Origin: Sphingopyxis sp. PET50
GTDB taxonomy: Bacteria; Pseudomonadota; Alphaproteobacteria; Sphingomonadales; Sphingomonadaceae
DNA length: 64,000 bases
Reading direction: 5' to 3'
NCBI RefSeq assembly: GCF_025244705.1
Contig: NZ_CP104207.1
Location: 2,232,001 to 2,296,000, forward strand
The notes beneath the pieces are model-generated. The model searched no databases and had not been told where the DNA came from. It worked only from the letters and a program-made list of their open reading frames with translations. Below, piece after piece: positions 29,147-36,662 of the stretch. Positions within the stretch are counted from its first letter, which is position 1, and each line of letters opens with the position of its first letter. The position numbers were made by a program, and so were the translations under genes.

Positions 29147-29295
29147 TTTCGCACAAAGGCACAAAGGCACGAAGAGGGCCGTTCGCGGCCGAAAGGCCGC
29201 CTTTTCATCGACGTCGATGCTTTGACGAGGCCCAAGAGGTAAAGCCGCTTCGCGGCAAGCACGACATCTTCGTGCCTTTGTGCCTTTGTGCGAAA
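29147..29295. repeat. Large structured inverted repeat, copy B
   Basis: Perfect 29-bp arms (29147-29175 and 29267-29295; left arm starts TTTCGCACAAAGGCACAAAG) close a 91-base loop, the same loop length as copy A. The loop holds GCGGCC-GAAA-GGCCGC and GCCGC-TTC-GCGGC. The right flank GAAACAAAATATCC matches copy A's GAAACAAATAATCC. It fills the middle of the 331-bp gap 29072-29402 between the amidase and the convergent DUF2721 gene; nothing else was seen there. Confidence 0.85.
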
Positions 29296-29402
29296 CAAAA
29301 TATCCGCCCCATCAGCCTCGAACAACGCTTGCTGAGCGCGTCGCCAAACGTCCGCCTCCCACCCCCAAACCGCCGCCGGCTATCCCCGCGGTGCCGCAAT
29401 CG

Positions 29403-29885
29403 CTATCGCCACCCCTGCCGCTTGCGCCAGCCCATCTCCTCGAGCTCGAGCAGTTCGAGCGGCACATGAATCGTCCGGGTCGCGAGCCGCACCTCGACGA
29501 GAAACAGCACAAGCGACGCGAGCAGCAGCAGCATCGCCAGCGCGAACACCCACGCCGCCGCGGCGCCGAGATTGAAGCCGACAAAGGCCTGCGCGAACAG
29601 CAGCGCGACGAGCAGGCAGACGACGATCCCGCAGCCCACCGCCGCCGCGATCGAATTGTTGATCACGTCCATCCGCCGGTCGACGACGCGCAGTTCGGCG
29701 ACGACGCGATCATGCTCATGCCCCTGCGTTTCGCTCCACAATTCGATCAGCACGCGCGAGCGGTCGATGACGCGCGCGAGACGGCCCGTGAACACATTGA
29801 GCAGGCCGCCGGTCGCCACCAGCAGGAATACCGGCGTGACCGACAGCTGGATGGTCCCGGCAATGGCACCGAGGTCGGCGCTCAT
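29403..29885 (-). CDS. DUF2721 family membrane protein
   Basis: This 160-residue protein has three probable membrane segments at about 11-32, 76-98 and 106-130, and a charged helix between the first two (GRLARVIDRSRVL, then VVAELRVVDRRMD). This matches DUF2721, whose function is unknown. Its ATG overlaps the stop of the aminotransferase gene by one base (TAATG), with GAGGGG just upstream, so the two are coupled. The context offers no functional link beyond that. Confidence 0.8.
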   Translation of the reverse strand: MSADLGAIAGTIQLSVTPVFLLVATGGLLNVFTGRLARVIDRSRVLIELWSETQGHEHDRVVAELRVVDRRMDVINNSIAAAVGCGIVVCLLVALLFAQAFVGFNLGAAAAWVFALAMLLLLASLVLFLVEVRLATRTIHVPLELLELEEMGWRKRQGWR

Positions 29886-31105
29886 TACCCCTCGCCGCCC
29901 GCCGCGACCGACGGCGTGTTGATGCCGTGCATTGCCAGGAATTTGCGCACATTGCGCGCCGCCTGGCGGATGCGCTGCTCATTCTCGACCATCGCGATAC
30001 GGACGAAGCCTTCGCCGTCCTCGCCATAGCCGACGCCGGGCGCCACCGCGACCTTGGCGTGTGTCAGCAACTGCTTCGAGAATTCGAGGCTGCCCATCTC
30101 CTTCAGCGCGGGCGGCAGCGGCGCCCAGGCGAACATCGACGCGGGCGGGCTGGGGATGTCCCAGCCGGCGCGGCCGAAACTCTCAACCATCACGTCGCGG
30201 CGCTTCTGGTACAGTTCGCGGTTCTTCGCGACGATATCCTGCGGCCCGTTGAGCGCCGCGCACGCCGCCGCCTGGATCGGCGTGAAGGCGCCATAGTCGA
30301 GGTACGACTTCACCCGCGTCATCGCCGCGATCAGCCTCTTGTTGCCCACCGCGAAGCCCATGCGCCACCCCGCCATCGAGTATGTCTTCGACATGGAGGT
30401 AAACTCAACCGCCACCTCCTTCGCGCCCGGCACCTGCAGGATCGAGGGCGTCGGATTGCCGTCGTAATAGAGCTCCGAATAGGCGAGGTCGGACAGGACC
30501 CAGACCTTGTTCTCCTTCGCCCAGGCGACGAGCCGTTCGTAGAAGGCCAAATCGACCGCCTCGGCGGTCGGGTTCGACGGATAGTTGACGACCAGGATCG
30601 ACGGGCGCGGCACTGTGAAGGCCATCGCGCGGTCGAGCGCGCGCCAGTAATCCTCGTCGGGCGTCGTCGGCACGCTGCGGATCGTCGCGCCCGCGATGAT
30701 GAAGCCGAAGGTGTGGATCGGATAGCTGGGGTTCGGAGCCAGCACGACGTCGCCCGGCCCGGTAATCGCGGTGGCGAGGCTGGCGAGCCCTTCCTTCGAT
30801 CCCATCGTCACCACGACCTCGCTCTCGGGATCGAGCTCGACGTTGAAGCGGCGCGCGTAATAATTGGCCTGCGCGCGGCGCAGCCCCGGAATGCCCTTCG
30901 ACTGCGAATAGCCGTGCGCGTTCGGCTTCCGGGCCACTTCGCACAATTTGTCGATCACATGCTGCGGCGGCGGCAGGTCGGGGTTGCCCATGCCCAGGTC
31001 GATGATATCTTCTCCCGCGGCGCGGGCGGCCGCACGCATCGCATTGACTTCGGCGATGACATAGGGCGGCAGGCGCTTGATGCGATAGAATTCATCTTCG
31101 GACAT
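29885..31105 (-). CDS. alaC: Class I/II PLP aminotransferase, AlaC-like
   Basis: This 406-residue fold-type I aminotransferase starts FYRIKRLPPYVIAEVNAMR, as in the AlaC/LL-diaminopimelate-aminotransferase-like group. The PLP lysine is in SMSKTYSMAGWRMGF, the Asn of the cofactor pocket is in VNYPSNPTAE, and the phosphate-binding segment is TMGSKEGLASL. AlaC of E. coli makes alanine from pyruvate and glutamate; related enzymes serve methionine or lysine pathways. The exact amino acid cannot be settled here, so the symbol is by similarity. It is divergent from phaC. Confidence 0.8.
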   Translation of the reverse strand: MSEDEFYRIKRLPPYVIAEVNAMRAAARAAGEDIIDLGMGNPDLPPPQHVIDKLCEVARKPNAHGYSQSKGIPGLRRAQANYYARRFNVELDPESEVVVTMGSKEGLASLATAITGPGDVVLAPNPSYPIHTFGFIIAGATIRSVPTTPDEDYWRALDRAMAFTVPRPSILVVNYPSNPTAEAVDLAFYERLVAWAKENKVWVLSDLAYSELYYDGNPTPSILQVPGAKEVAVEFTSMSKTYSMAGWRMGFAVGNKRLIAAMTRVKSYLDYGAFTPIQAAACAALNGPQDIVAKNRELYQKRRDVMVESFGRAGWDIPSPPASMFAWAPLPPALKEMGSLEFSKQLLTHAKVAVAPGVGYGEDGEGFVRIAMVENEQRIRQAARNVRKFLAMHGINTPSVAAGGEG

Positions 31106-31219
31106 GGGAAACTAGAACAACTCCTTTTCGTTATGATCGGTTGACGCGAGCGGCAATCTCGCCAGCCGCATCGCGGCTTGTTATAGGCATAATATCGCCA
31201 CAGACCAGCAGGAACGAGC

Positions 31220-32992
31220 ATGAGCGAAACGGGTAAAGACGGCACCAGCGAGACGCCAAATCCCTTCATGCCGTCGCCCGACGACCTGCAGCACTGGGCC
31301 AGCGTCATGGGCCGCGCGCAGCAGATGATGCTCGAATATGCCCTCGGCCAGGCGAACGACGGCAAGACCGGCGCCGCGGCGCTATTCGACCCCGCCGGCT
31401 GGCTGAACAGCCCGGCGACGCAGCAATGGGCGCAGCAGTCGGCGAAGATGTGGGAACAGGGCGTCGCCTTCTGGACCTCGCTCGCGACGCTCGGCCCCTC
31501 CTTCACCCCCGTCACCGACGCGCCGAAGGACAAAAGATTCGCCGATCCCGAATGGACGAACAACCCGGCCTTCGCGCTGATCCGCCAGACCTATGGCCTG
31601 CTCTCCGACCAGTTGCTCGAAACGACGCGGCAGATGCAGGGGCTCGACGAGGGCGCGCGCAAGAAGTTGGAGTTCGCGGCAAAGAACATGGCCGAGGCCT
31701 TTTCGCCGTCCAACCTGCTGCTCACCAACCCCGAGGTCATCAAGCGTGCGATCGAGACGCGCGGCGAGAGCCTGCTGAAGGGTTTGAAGCATATGCTCAC
31801 CGACCTTGCGCGCGGGCAACTCAGCCATGTCGACCCCGACGCCTTCGAGGTCGGGGTCAACATCGCGACCACGCCCGGCAAGGTGATCCACGAAACCGAC
31901 CTCTATCAGCTCATCCACTACACGCCGACGACCAGGGAGGTGTTCGCCGTCCCGATCGTCATCTTCCCGCCGTGGATCAACCGCTTCTACATCCTCGACC
32001 TCAATCCGGCGAAAAGCTTCGTTGCCTGGGCGGTCGAACAGGGATTGTCGGTGTTCATGGTGTCGTGGAAGTCGGCCGATGCGTCGATGAAGGACATCGT
32101 CTGGGACGATTATGTCGCGGCACAGATCGATGCGATCGACACGGTGCGCGCGTTGCTCGACGTCCCCGCGATCCACACGATCGGCTATTGCGTTGCCGGG
32201 ACCACCCTCGCCGCGACGCTCGCGATGCTGTCGGCCAGGGGCGAGGCGGACAAGGTCAAGTCGGTCACCTTCTTCACCGCGCAGGTGGATTTCGAGTTTG
32301 CCGGCGACCTCAAATTGTTCGTCGACGAATCCTATCTCGCGCTGCTCGAGCAGCTATCGGCGCACGGCTATCTCGACGGCCGCTATATGGCCGCGACCTT
32401 CAACAGCTTGCGCGGGCGCGACCTGATCTGGAACTATGTCGTCAGCAATTACCTGCTCGGCAACGATTATCCGCCCTTCGACCTGCTCTACTGGAACGGC
32501 GACACGACCAACCTGCCCGCGAAATGGCACCGCCAATATCTGGTGGACCTGTATCGCGACAATCGCCTGGTGATCCCGAACAGCCTGTCGGTGTGCGGCA
32601 CGCCGATCGACCTCAGAAAGATCGGAACCCCCGCCTATATCCAGGCGGGGCGCGAAGATCATATCGCGCCGCTCGCCAGCGTCTGGCGGCTGATGGACCA
32701 TCTGTCGGGGCCAAAGACCTTCCTGCTCGCCGGCTCGGGTCATATCGCCGGCGTGGTCAACCCGCCGACGGCGGGGAAATATCAATATTGGACCGGCGAC
32801 AACAACGCCGCGACGCTCGCCGATTACGAGGCGTCGGCGAAAGAGACCAAGGGCAGCTGGTGGCCGCACTGGATCGGCTGGATTGCCGCACAGGATGCCG
32901 CAAAAACTCCGGCAAAGGGTTCGCGCATTCCCGGAAAAGGTGCTAAGAAGGCGATCGAGGATGCCCCCGGCCGCTACGTCAAACAGCGGTGA
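31220..32992 (+). CDS. phaC: Class I poly(3-hydroxyalkanoate) synthase
   Basis: PhaC polymerises hydroxyacyl-CoA into polyhydroxyalkanoate on the granule surface. The 590-residue length and single-subunit form indicate class I. The lipase-like box is GYCVAGTT, with the catalytic Cys at residue 324. The N-terminal PhaC domain and the C-terminal Asp and His (GREDHIAPLAS and GSGHIAGV) are present. CAGGAACG precedes the ATG. The phasin gene follows 121 bp downstream with its own promoter. No phaA, phaB or phaR is in the window. Confidence 0.95.
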   Translation: MSETGKDGTSETPNPFMPSPDDLQHWASVMGRAQQMMLEYALGQANDGKTGAAALFDPAGWLNSPATQQWAQQSAKMWEQGVAFWTSLATLGPSFTPVTDAPKDKRFADPEWTNNPAFALIRQTYGLLSDQLLETTRQMQGLDEGARKKLEFAAKNMAEAFSPSNLLLTNPEVIKRAIETRGESLLKGLKHMLTDLARGQLSHVDPDAFEVGVNIATTPGKVIHETDLYQLIHYTPTTREVFAVPIVIFPPWINRFYILDLNPAKSFVAWAVEQGLSVFMVSWKSADASMKDIVWDDYVAAQIDAIDTVRALLDVPAIHTIGYCVAGTTLAATLAMLSARGEADKVKSVTFFTAQVDFEFAGDLKLFVDESYLALLEQLSAHGYLDGRYMAATFNSLRGRDLIWNYVVSNYLLGNDYPPFDLLYWNGDTTNLPAKWHRQYLVDLYRDNRLVIPNSLSVCGTPIDLRKIGTPAYIQAGREDHIAPLASVWRLMDHLSGPKTFLLAGSGHIAGVVNPPTAGKYQYWTGDNNAATLADYEASAKETKGSWWPHWIGWIAAQDAAKTPAKGSRIPGKGAKKAIEDAPGRYVKQR

Positions 32993-33032
32993 AATCACGG
33001 GAATGAAGGGCCAACAAGGCCGCGAGCAGAAT

Positions 33033-33053
33033 TTTTTGTGCACTGCACAAAAA
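33033..33053. promoter_or_regulatory. PhaR-type operator 1 (perfect palindrome)
   Basis: The core TTTTGTGCACTGCACAAAA is a perfect palindrome around the central C, and one more T-A pair extends it to 21 bp. PhaR repressors are known to bind TGC-rich inverted repeats of this type near phasin genes. It lies just upstream of the -35 box of the phasin promoter. Confidence 0.65.
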
Positions 33054-33058
33054 TATCC

Positions 33059-33087
33059 TTGAAATCGCCATGCCGCTCCTATATTGT
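33059..33087 (+). promoter_or_regulatory. Phasin gene promoter
   Basis: TTGAAA at 33059-33064 and TATTGT at 33082-33087 are separated by 17 bp. An overlapping TATATT at 33080 gives a shorter spacer. The region between two PhaR-like sites and 27 bases before the ATG fits a regulated promoter. Confidence 0.5.
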
Positions 33088-33098
33088 GCACTGCAACA
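33084..33098. promoter_or_regulatory. PhaR-type operator 2 (imperfect)
   Basis: TTGTGCACTGCAACA repeats the core of operator 1 (TTGTGCACTGCA) with a degenerate right end. It overlaps the -10 box, a position where a bound repressor would block transcription. Confidence 0.6.
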
Positions 33099-33113
33099 TA
33101 AAGGAGTTCCCCG

Positions 33114-33869
33114 ATGGCTACCAAGATGGATAGTGCCGAAAAGGCTTTCGAAGCCGCGACGCTGGAAACCGCCGCCAAGCCGGTGGCGACTCCCGCCGCT
33201 CCGGTCGAAACCGCTGCCCCGGCAGTGGCAAAGGCCGCTCCGGCGCCCGTGAAGACCCCGACGGTGAAGGCAAAAGCCACGCCGGTCGCGAAAAAGGCTG
33301 TCGCCCCCAAGGCGGTCGCCAAGAAAGCCGCCCCCAAGAAGGCGGTCGTGAAGACCATCACCCCGAAGCCCCTGAAGGCCGCGCCGAAGCCGGTCGCCGC
33401 CGCCACCAAAGGATTCAAGACCATGAACGACACCGTCAAGAAGTTCGCCGAAGACGCCAAGACCCGCGCCGAAGCCCTGACCGCCGACCTGAACGAAAAG
33501 GCGAAGGAAGCCATGGCCAAGACCAGCAAGCTCGCCGAAGAAGCCGTCGAGTTCAACAAGGCGAACGTCGAAGCCCTCGTCGAATCGGGCAAGATCGCTG
33601 CCAAGGGCATCGAAACGCTCGGCCAGGAAGGCGTGACCTTCGCGCGCAAGAGCTTCGAAGACACGACCGCCGCGCTGAAGGGCTACACCGCCGTCAAGTC
33701 GCCGACCGAATTCTTCAAGCTCTATGCCGAAAACAGCAAGAAGGCGTTCGACGCCGCTGTCGCGCAGACCTCGAAGACCAGCGAACTCGTCGTCAAGCTG
33801 GCGAACGACAGCTTCGCGCCGATCTCGAACCGCGTGTCGGTCATCACCTCGAAGATGAAGGCCGCCTAA
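33114..33869 (+). CDS. Phasin family protein with Ala/Lys/Pro-rich N-terminal region
   Basis: This 251-residue protein would coat polyhydroxyalkanoate granules. The helical phasin domain covers about residues 100-250, with NDTVKKFAEDAKTRAEALTA and YTAVKSPTEFFKLYAENSKK typical of alphaproteobacterial phasins. Residues 20-98 are almost entirely Ala, Lys, Pro and Val, with units such as VAKKAVAPKAVAKKAAPKKA, like histone H1 or the tail of Pseudomonas PhaF. That region could bind nucleic acid and help share granules between daughter cells, as PhaF does; here it is at the other end of the protein. AAGGAG precedes the ATG. Two PhaR-like operators flank the promoter. Confidence 0.9.
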   Translation: MATKMDSAEKAFEAATLETAAKPVATPAAPVETAAPAVAKAAPAPVKTPTVKAKATPVAKKAVAPKAVAKKAAPKKAVVKTITPKPLKAAPKPVAAATKGFKTMNDTVKKFAEDAKTRAEALTADLNEKAKEAMAKTSKLAEEAVEFNKANVEALVESGKIAAKGIETLGQEGVTFARKSFEDTTAALKGYTAVKSPTEFFKLYAENSKKAFDAAVAQTSKTSELVVKLANDSFAPISNRVSVITSKMKAA

Positions 33870-33940
33870 GCGCCTTCCTCTTCCGCTGTCGGCGCGGGCA
33901 CCTCTCCCCCTCCTCTCCGTCCGCGCCGACGCACCCAAGA

Positions 33941-33977
33941 CCGCTCGCTTCCCCGGGAAGCGGGCGGTTCTTGTTTT
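33941..33977 (+). terminator. Intrinsic terminator after the phasin gene
   Basis: CCGCTCGCTTCCC pairs with GGGAAGCGGGCGG with one G-T pair, followed by TTCTTGTTTT. It lies about 70 bases after the phasin stop and should end that transcript before clpS. Confidence 0.75.
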
Positions 33978-34102
33978 GGGCCTCCCTCCCCATCAAGGGG
34001 TAAGGGACATAATTAACCACCCCTCCCTCTTGCGAATCCGCGGCGGCGTGCGATATTCGGGTGACAATGCTTCCGGTTCAGACTCTTTTCCCCATCCGCG
34101 CC

Positions 34103-34429
34103 ATGGCGGACAAGGATGATGGCGCCCCCGGCACCCCCGGTGTCGGCATCGCGACGCGCACGCGCGCGAAGCCCAAAAAGCCCTCGATGTACAAGGTGCT
34201 GCTGCTCAACGACGATTACACTCCGATGGAATTCGTCGTGATGGTGCTCCAGCGCTTCTTCAACATGGACATCGAACAGGCGACGCAGGTGATGCTGCAC
34301 GTTCACCAGCAGGGCGTCGGCGTGTGCGGCGTGTTCAGCTATGAGGTCGCGGAGACCAAGGTGAACCAGGTGATGGACGCCGCGCGCCAGAACCAGCACC
34401 CGCTGCAATGCACGCTGGAAAAGGCCTGA
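34103..34429 (+). CDS. clpS: ATP-dependent Clp protease adaptor ClpS
   Basis: ClpS brings N-degron substrates to ClpAP. The core [20 protein letters not shown], then [20 protein letters not shown] and the C-terminal [10 protein letters not shown], is the standard ClpS fold with the N-end-rule pocket residues (Asn-Asp-Asp, Met, His). I chose ATG 34103, giving 108 residues; upstream in-frame starts at 34061 (GTG) and 34067 (ATG) cannot be excluded, and none has a good ribosome site. clpA is not next door; the facing gene is an HxlR regulator, whose stop is 1 base away. Confidence 0.92.
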   Translation: MADKDDGAPGTPGVGIATRTRAKPKKPSMYKVLLLNDDYTPMEFVVMVLQRFFNMDIEQATQVMLHVHQQGVGVCGVFSYEVAETKVNQVMDAARQNQHPLQCTLEKA

Positions 34430-34430
34430 T

Positions 34431-34922
34431 CTAACCCGCCCGCCGCGCCTGTTCGGCCTTGAGCGCCGGCGACGGCTCGCCCTTCAGATCGCCATAGCCA
34501 AGCGGCGCGCCGCACCCCGGGCACATGGTCGCCGTCCCGACGTCGGTTCCGCACGCGCGGTGAATATAGCGGATCGCAGGGCCGTCCCCCGTCTCGCCAT
34601 CCTGATACGCCCACCGTTCGGCCCAGCCACGCATCGCATAGAGCACGCCGAACAGATCCTTGCCCTTGGCGGTCAGCCGATATTCGTGGCGCGGCGGCTT
34701 GTCCTGATAGGGATGGCGCCCGACCACCCCTTCGCGCTCCAGCAGCTTGAGCCGGGCCGACACCAGCTGCGGCCCCAGCCCGGTGTTCGCCGCGATCGCC
34801 TCGAACCGCCGCCGCCCGAAGAACAGGTCGCGCAGGATCAGCAGCACGGCGCGATCGCCGAGCAGCTCGGCCGAGCGTCCGACGGGGCAATATGTATCCG
34901 ACAAATCCGCGCGTTTGGGCAT
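34431..34922 (-). CDS. HxlR-family transcriptional regulator with C-terminal zinc ribbon
   Basis: This 163-residue protein has an HxlR winged helix: YCPVGRSAELLGDRAVLLIL, then RRFEAIAANTGLGPQLVSARL and the wing LKLLEREGVVGRHPYQDKPPRHEYRLTAKG in outline. The C-terminal third adds a small cysteine cluster (HRACG and MCPGCGAP) that likely binds zinc. ATG 34922 (MPKRADLSD) is preferred over 34964, which lies within a repeat. It is divergent from the SDR gene at 35114, and a 15-bp palindrome sits in that gene's promoter. It is probably the local repressor, responding to an unknown ligand or redox signal. Confidence 0.85.
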   Translation of the reverse strand: MPKRADLSDTYCPVGRSAELLGDRAVLLILRDLFFGRRRFEAIAANTGLGPQLVSARLKLLEREGVVGRHPYQDKPPRHEYRLTAKGKDLFGVLYAMRGWAERWAYQDGETGDGPAIRYIHRACGTDVGTATMCPGCGAPLGYGDLKGEPSPALKAEQARRAG

Positions 34923-34937
34923 CGACCGCCCTCCATT

Positions 34938-35017
34938 CTCGTCATTGCGAGCGAAGCGAAGCAATCCAGAGCGGTTTATGCCACTCTGGATTGCTTCGCT
35001 TCGCTCGCAATGACGAG
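34938..35017. repeat. Perfect 34-bp inverted repeat, TCATTGCGAGCG family
   Basis: Perfect arms 34938-34971 and 34984-35017 (left arm starts CTCGTCATTGCGAGCGAAGC) close a 12-base loop CGGTTTATGCCA. Related copies occur at 25983-26057 and at the right edge of the window. It lies between the HxlR gene and its target promoter, 16 bases upstream of the HxlR start, and so would be in the HxlR leader or promoter. Confidence 0.85.
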
Positions 35018-35064
35018 GTTCTTTGTCGCAACATCATTGCAACTCTACATGTTCGACAAAATGC

Positions 35065-35092
35065 TTGTCACTATGATTATCATAGCTACTAT
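35065..35092 (+). promoter_or_regulatory. SDR gene promoter with operator palindrome
   Basis: TTGTCA (35065-35070) and TACTAT (35087-35092) are 16 bp apart. The spacer is almost filled by the perfect palindrome CTATGATTATCATAG (35071-35085). A second repeat, GACAA-AATGC-TTGTC, overlaps the -35. The AT-rich site stands out from its surroundings. It is the likely target of the divergent HxlR protein. Confidence 0.6.
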
Positions 35093-35113
35093 CAGGCGCA
35101 AGAGGAGAGTCGC

Positions 35114-35845
35114 ATGCCCCATCCCGCAGCCGTCATCATCGGAGCCGGCGACGCCACCGGCGGTGCCATCGCGCGCGCCTTCGCCGCCGAGGGCCTGACC
35201 GCCTGCGTCAACCGCCGCCCGCGCAATGCAGACCAGCTCGAAGCCCTCGCCCGGTCGATCCGTGACGAGGGCCTCCAGGCCCGCGCCTTCCCCGGCGACG
35301 CGCGTAGCGAGGACGACATGATCGCGCTGTTCGACGAGGTCGAGGCCGAGGTCGGCCCGGTCGAGGTCGCGGTGTTCAACATCGGCGCCAATGTGAACTT
35401 CCCGATCGCCGAGACGACGGTGCGCGTCTACACCAAGGTCTGGGAAATGGCCTGCCTCGGCGGTTTCCTGATGGGCCGCGAGGCCGCGAAGCGGATGCAG
35501 CCCCGCGGCCGCGGTACGATCCTCTTCACCGGCGCGACCGCAAGCCTGCGCGGCGGATCGGGCTTCGCCGCCTTTTCGGGCGCCAAGGGCGCGCTACGCA
35601 TGCTCGCGCAATCGATGGCGCGCGAACTGGGGCCGCAGGGCATCCATGTCGCGCACACGATCATCGACGGCGCGATCGACACCGAATTCATCAAGGGCCG
35701 TCACCCCGATTTCGACAATGCGAAGGCGGCGGAGCTGATCCTCAATCCCGACGCAATCGCCGCCAATTATGTGATGCTCCACAAGCAGCCGAAAAGCGCC
35801 TGGACCCACGAACTCGACCTCCGCCCATGGGGAGAAAAATGGTGA
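35114..35845 (+). CDS. Short-chain dehydrogenase/reductase lacking the catalytic Tyr
   Basis: This 243-residue protein has an SDR fold: the cofactor loop IIGAGDATGGAIARAF and the NIGAN strand-4 motif (usual NNAG). The active-site motif YxxxK reads FSGAK, with Phe154 where Tyr is expected and Lys158 kept; Ser144 is in GATAS. A group of bacterial and animal SDR-like proteins shares the Phe, so the protein may be a non-classical reductase or a binding protein. AGAGGAGAG precedes the ATG. It is probably controlled by the divergent HxlR regulator. Substrate unknown. Confidence 0.85.
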   Translation: MPHPAAVIIGAGDATGGAIARAFAAEGLTACVNRRPRNADQLEALARSIRDEGLQARAFPGDARSEDDMIALFDEVEAEVGPVEVAVFNIGANVNFPIAETTVRVYTKVWEMACLGGFLMGREAAKRMQPRGRGTILFTGATASLRGGSGFAAFSGAKGALRMLAQSMARELGPQGIHVAHTIIDGAIDTEFIKGRHPDFDNAKAAELILNPDAIAANYVMLHKQPKSAWTHELDLRPWGEKW

Positions 35846-35861
35846 CCAACTGACCAGCCTT

Positions 35862-36037
35862 CCCTCTCCCCTTGCGGGAGAGGGTTGCGTAGACTTGGCC
35901 GCTCTGCCGCCTAGTCGAAGCTGGGTGAGGGGTTGCGGTCAGCAGGACCGCGAGCCAAAGGCTCGCAACCCCTCATCCAAGTCCGCCTAGCCAGCAAGCT
36001 GGCAAGGCTCCCTATCCTTCTCCCGCAAGGGGAGAAG
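35862..36037. repeat. Compound inverted repeat, AGACTTGG...CTAGTC family
   Basis: The outer arms CTCTCCCCTTGCGGGAGAGG and CTTCTCCCGCAAGGGGAGAA enclose a segment GACTTGGC...CTAGTCGAAGC and its near-complement. Related copies occur at 55.7 and 60.4 kb. It fills the 208-bp gap between the SDR and isomerase genes. Confidence 0.7.
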
Positions 36038-36053
36038 CGAAAGGAATAAAGTC

Positions 36054-36656
36054 ATGACCAAGACCCTCGAACTCATCTTCGATTTCGGCAGCCCCAATGC
36101 CTATCTGACGCTGAAGGTGCTGCCCGAACTGCTCGACCGCACCGGCGCCGACCTCGTCATCACGCCCTGCCTGCTCGGCGGCATCTTCAAGGCGACGGGC
36201 AACAAGGCGCCGATGATCCAATATGCCGACGCCCCCGCGAAGCTCGCCTATGAGAATCTGGAGATGCGCCGCTTCATCGAACGCCATGGCCTCACGCGAT
36301 ATCGCTTCAACCCGCATTTCCCGGTCAACACATTGCTCATCATGCGCGGCGCGATCGTCGCCGAGGACGAAGGCGTGCTCGACGATTATATCGACGCGGT
36401 GAACCGGGCGATGTGGGAGGAAGAGCTCAAGATGGACGACCCGGAGGTCGTCGCGACGTTCCTGTCCGCCAACGGCTTCGACGGCTCCGCCCTCGTCGCC
36501 CGCACCCAAGAGCCCGCGATCAAGGCAAAGCTCGTCGCGAACACCGAAGCCGCGGTCGCACGCGGCGCCTTCGGCATTCCGACCTTCTTCGTGGGCGACG
36601 AGATGTTCTTCGGCAAGGACCGCCTCGACCAGGTCGAGGAAGCCTTGCGCATCTGA
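36054..36656 (+). CDS. 2-hydroxychromene-2-carboxylate isomerase family protein
   Basis: This 200-residue protein is a DsbA-like kappa-class GST relative. It starts LELIFDFGSPNAYL, with the Ser of the glutathione site, and ends FGIPTFFVGDEMFFGKDRLDQVEE, the family's C-terminal signature. The founding enzyme isomerises 2-hydroxychromene-2-carboxylate in naphthalene breakdown using glutathione, but no other aromatic-pathway genes are here, so the role may be different. The thioredoxin CxxC is absent, as expected for this family. Confidence 0.88.
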   Translation: MTKTLELIFDFGSPNAYLTLKVLPELLDRTGADLVITPCLLGGIFKATGNKAPMIQYADAPAKLAYENLEMRRFIERHGLTRYRFNPHFPVNTLLIMRGAIVAEDEGVLDDYIDAVNRAMWEEELKMDDPEVVATFLSANGFDGSALVARTQEPAIKAKLVANTEAAVARGAFGIPTFFVGDEMFFGKDRLDQVEEALRI

Positions 36657-36662
36657 CTCCGC

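Noticed and set aside
33865..33872. GCCTAAGC at the phasin stop as another damaged GCCGGC
   Set aside because: The stop is at the expected end of the phasin domain and no coding sequence follows in any frame.
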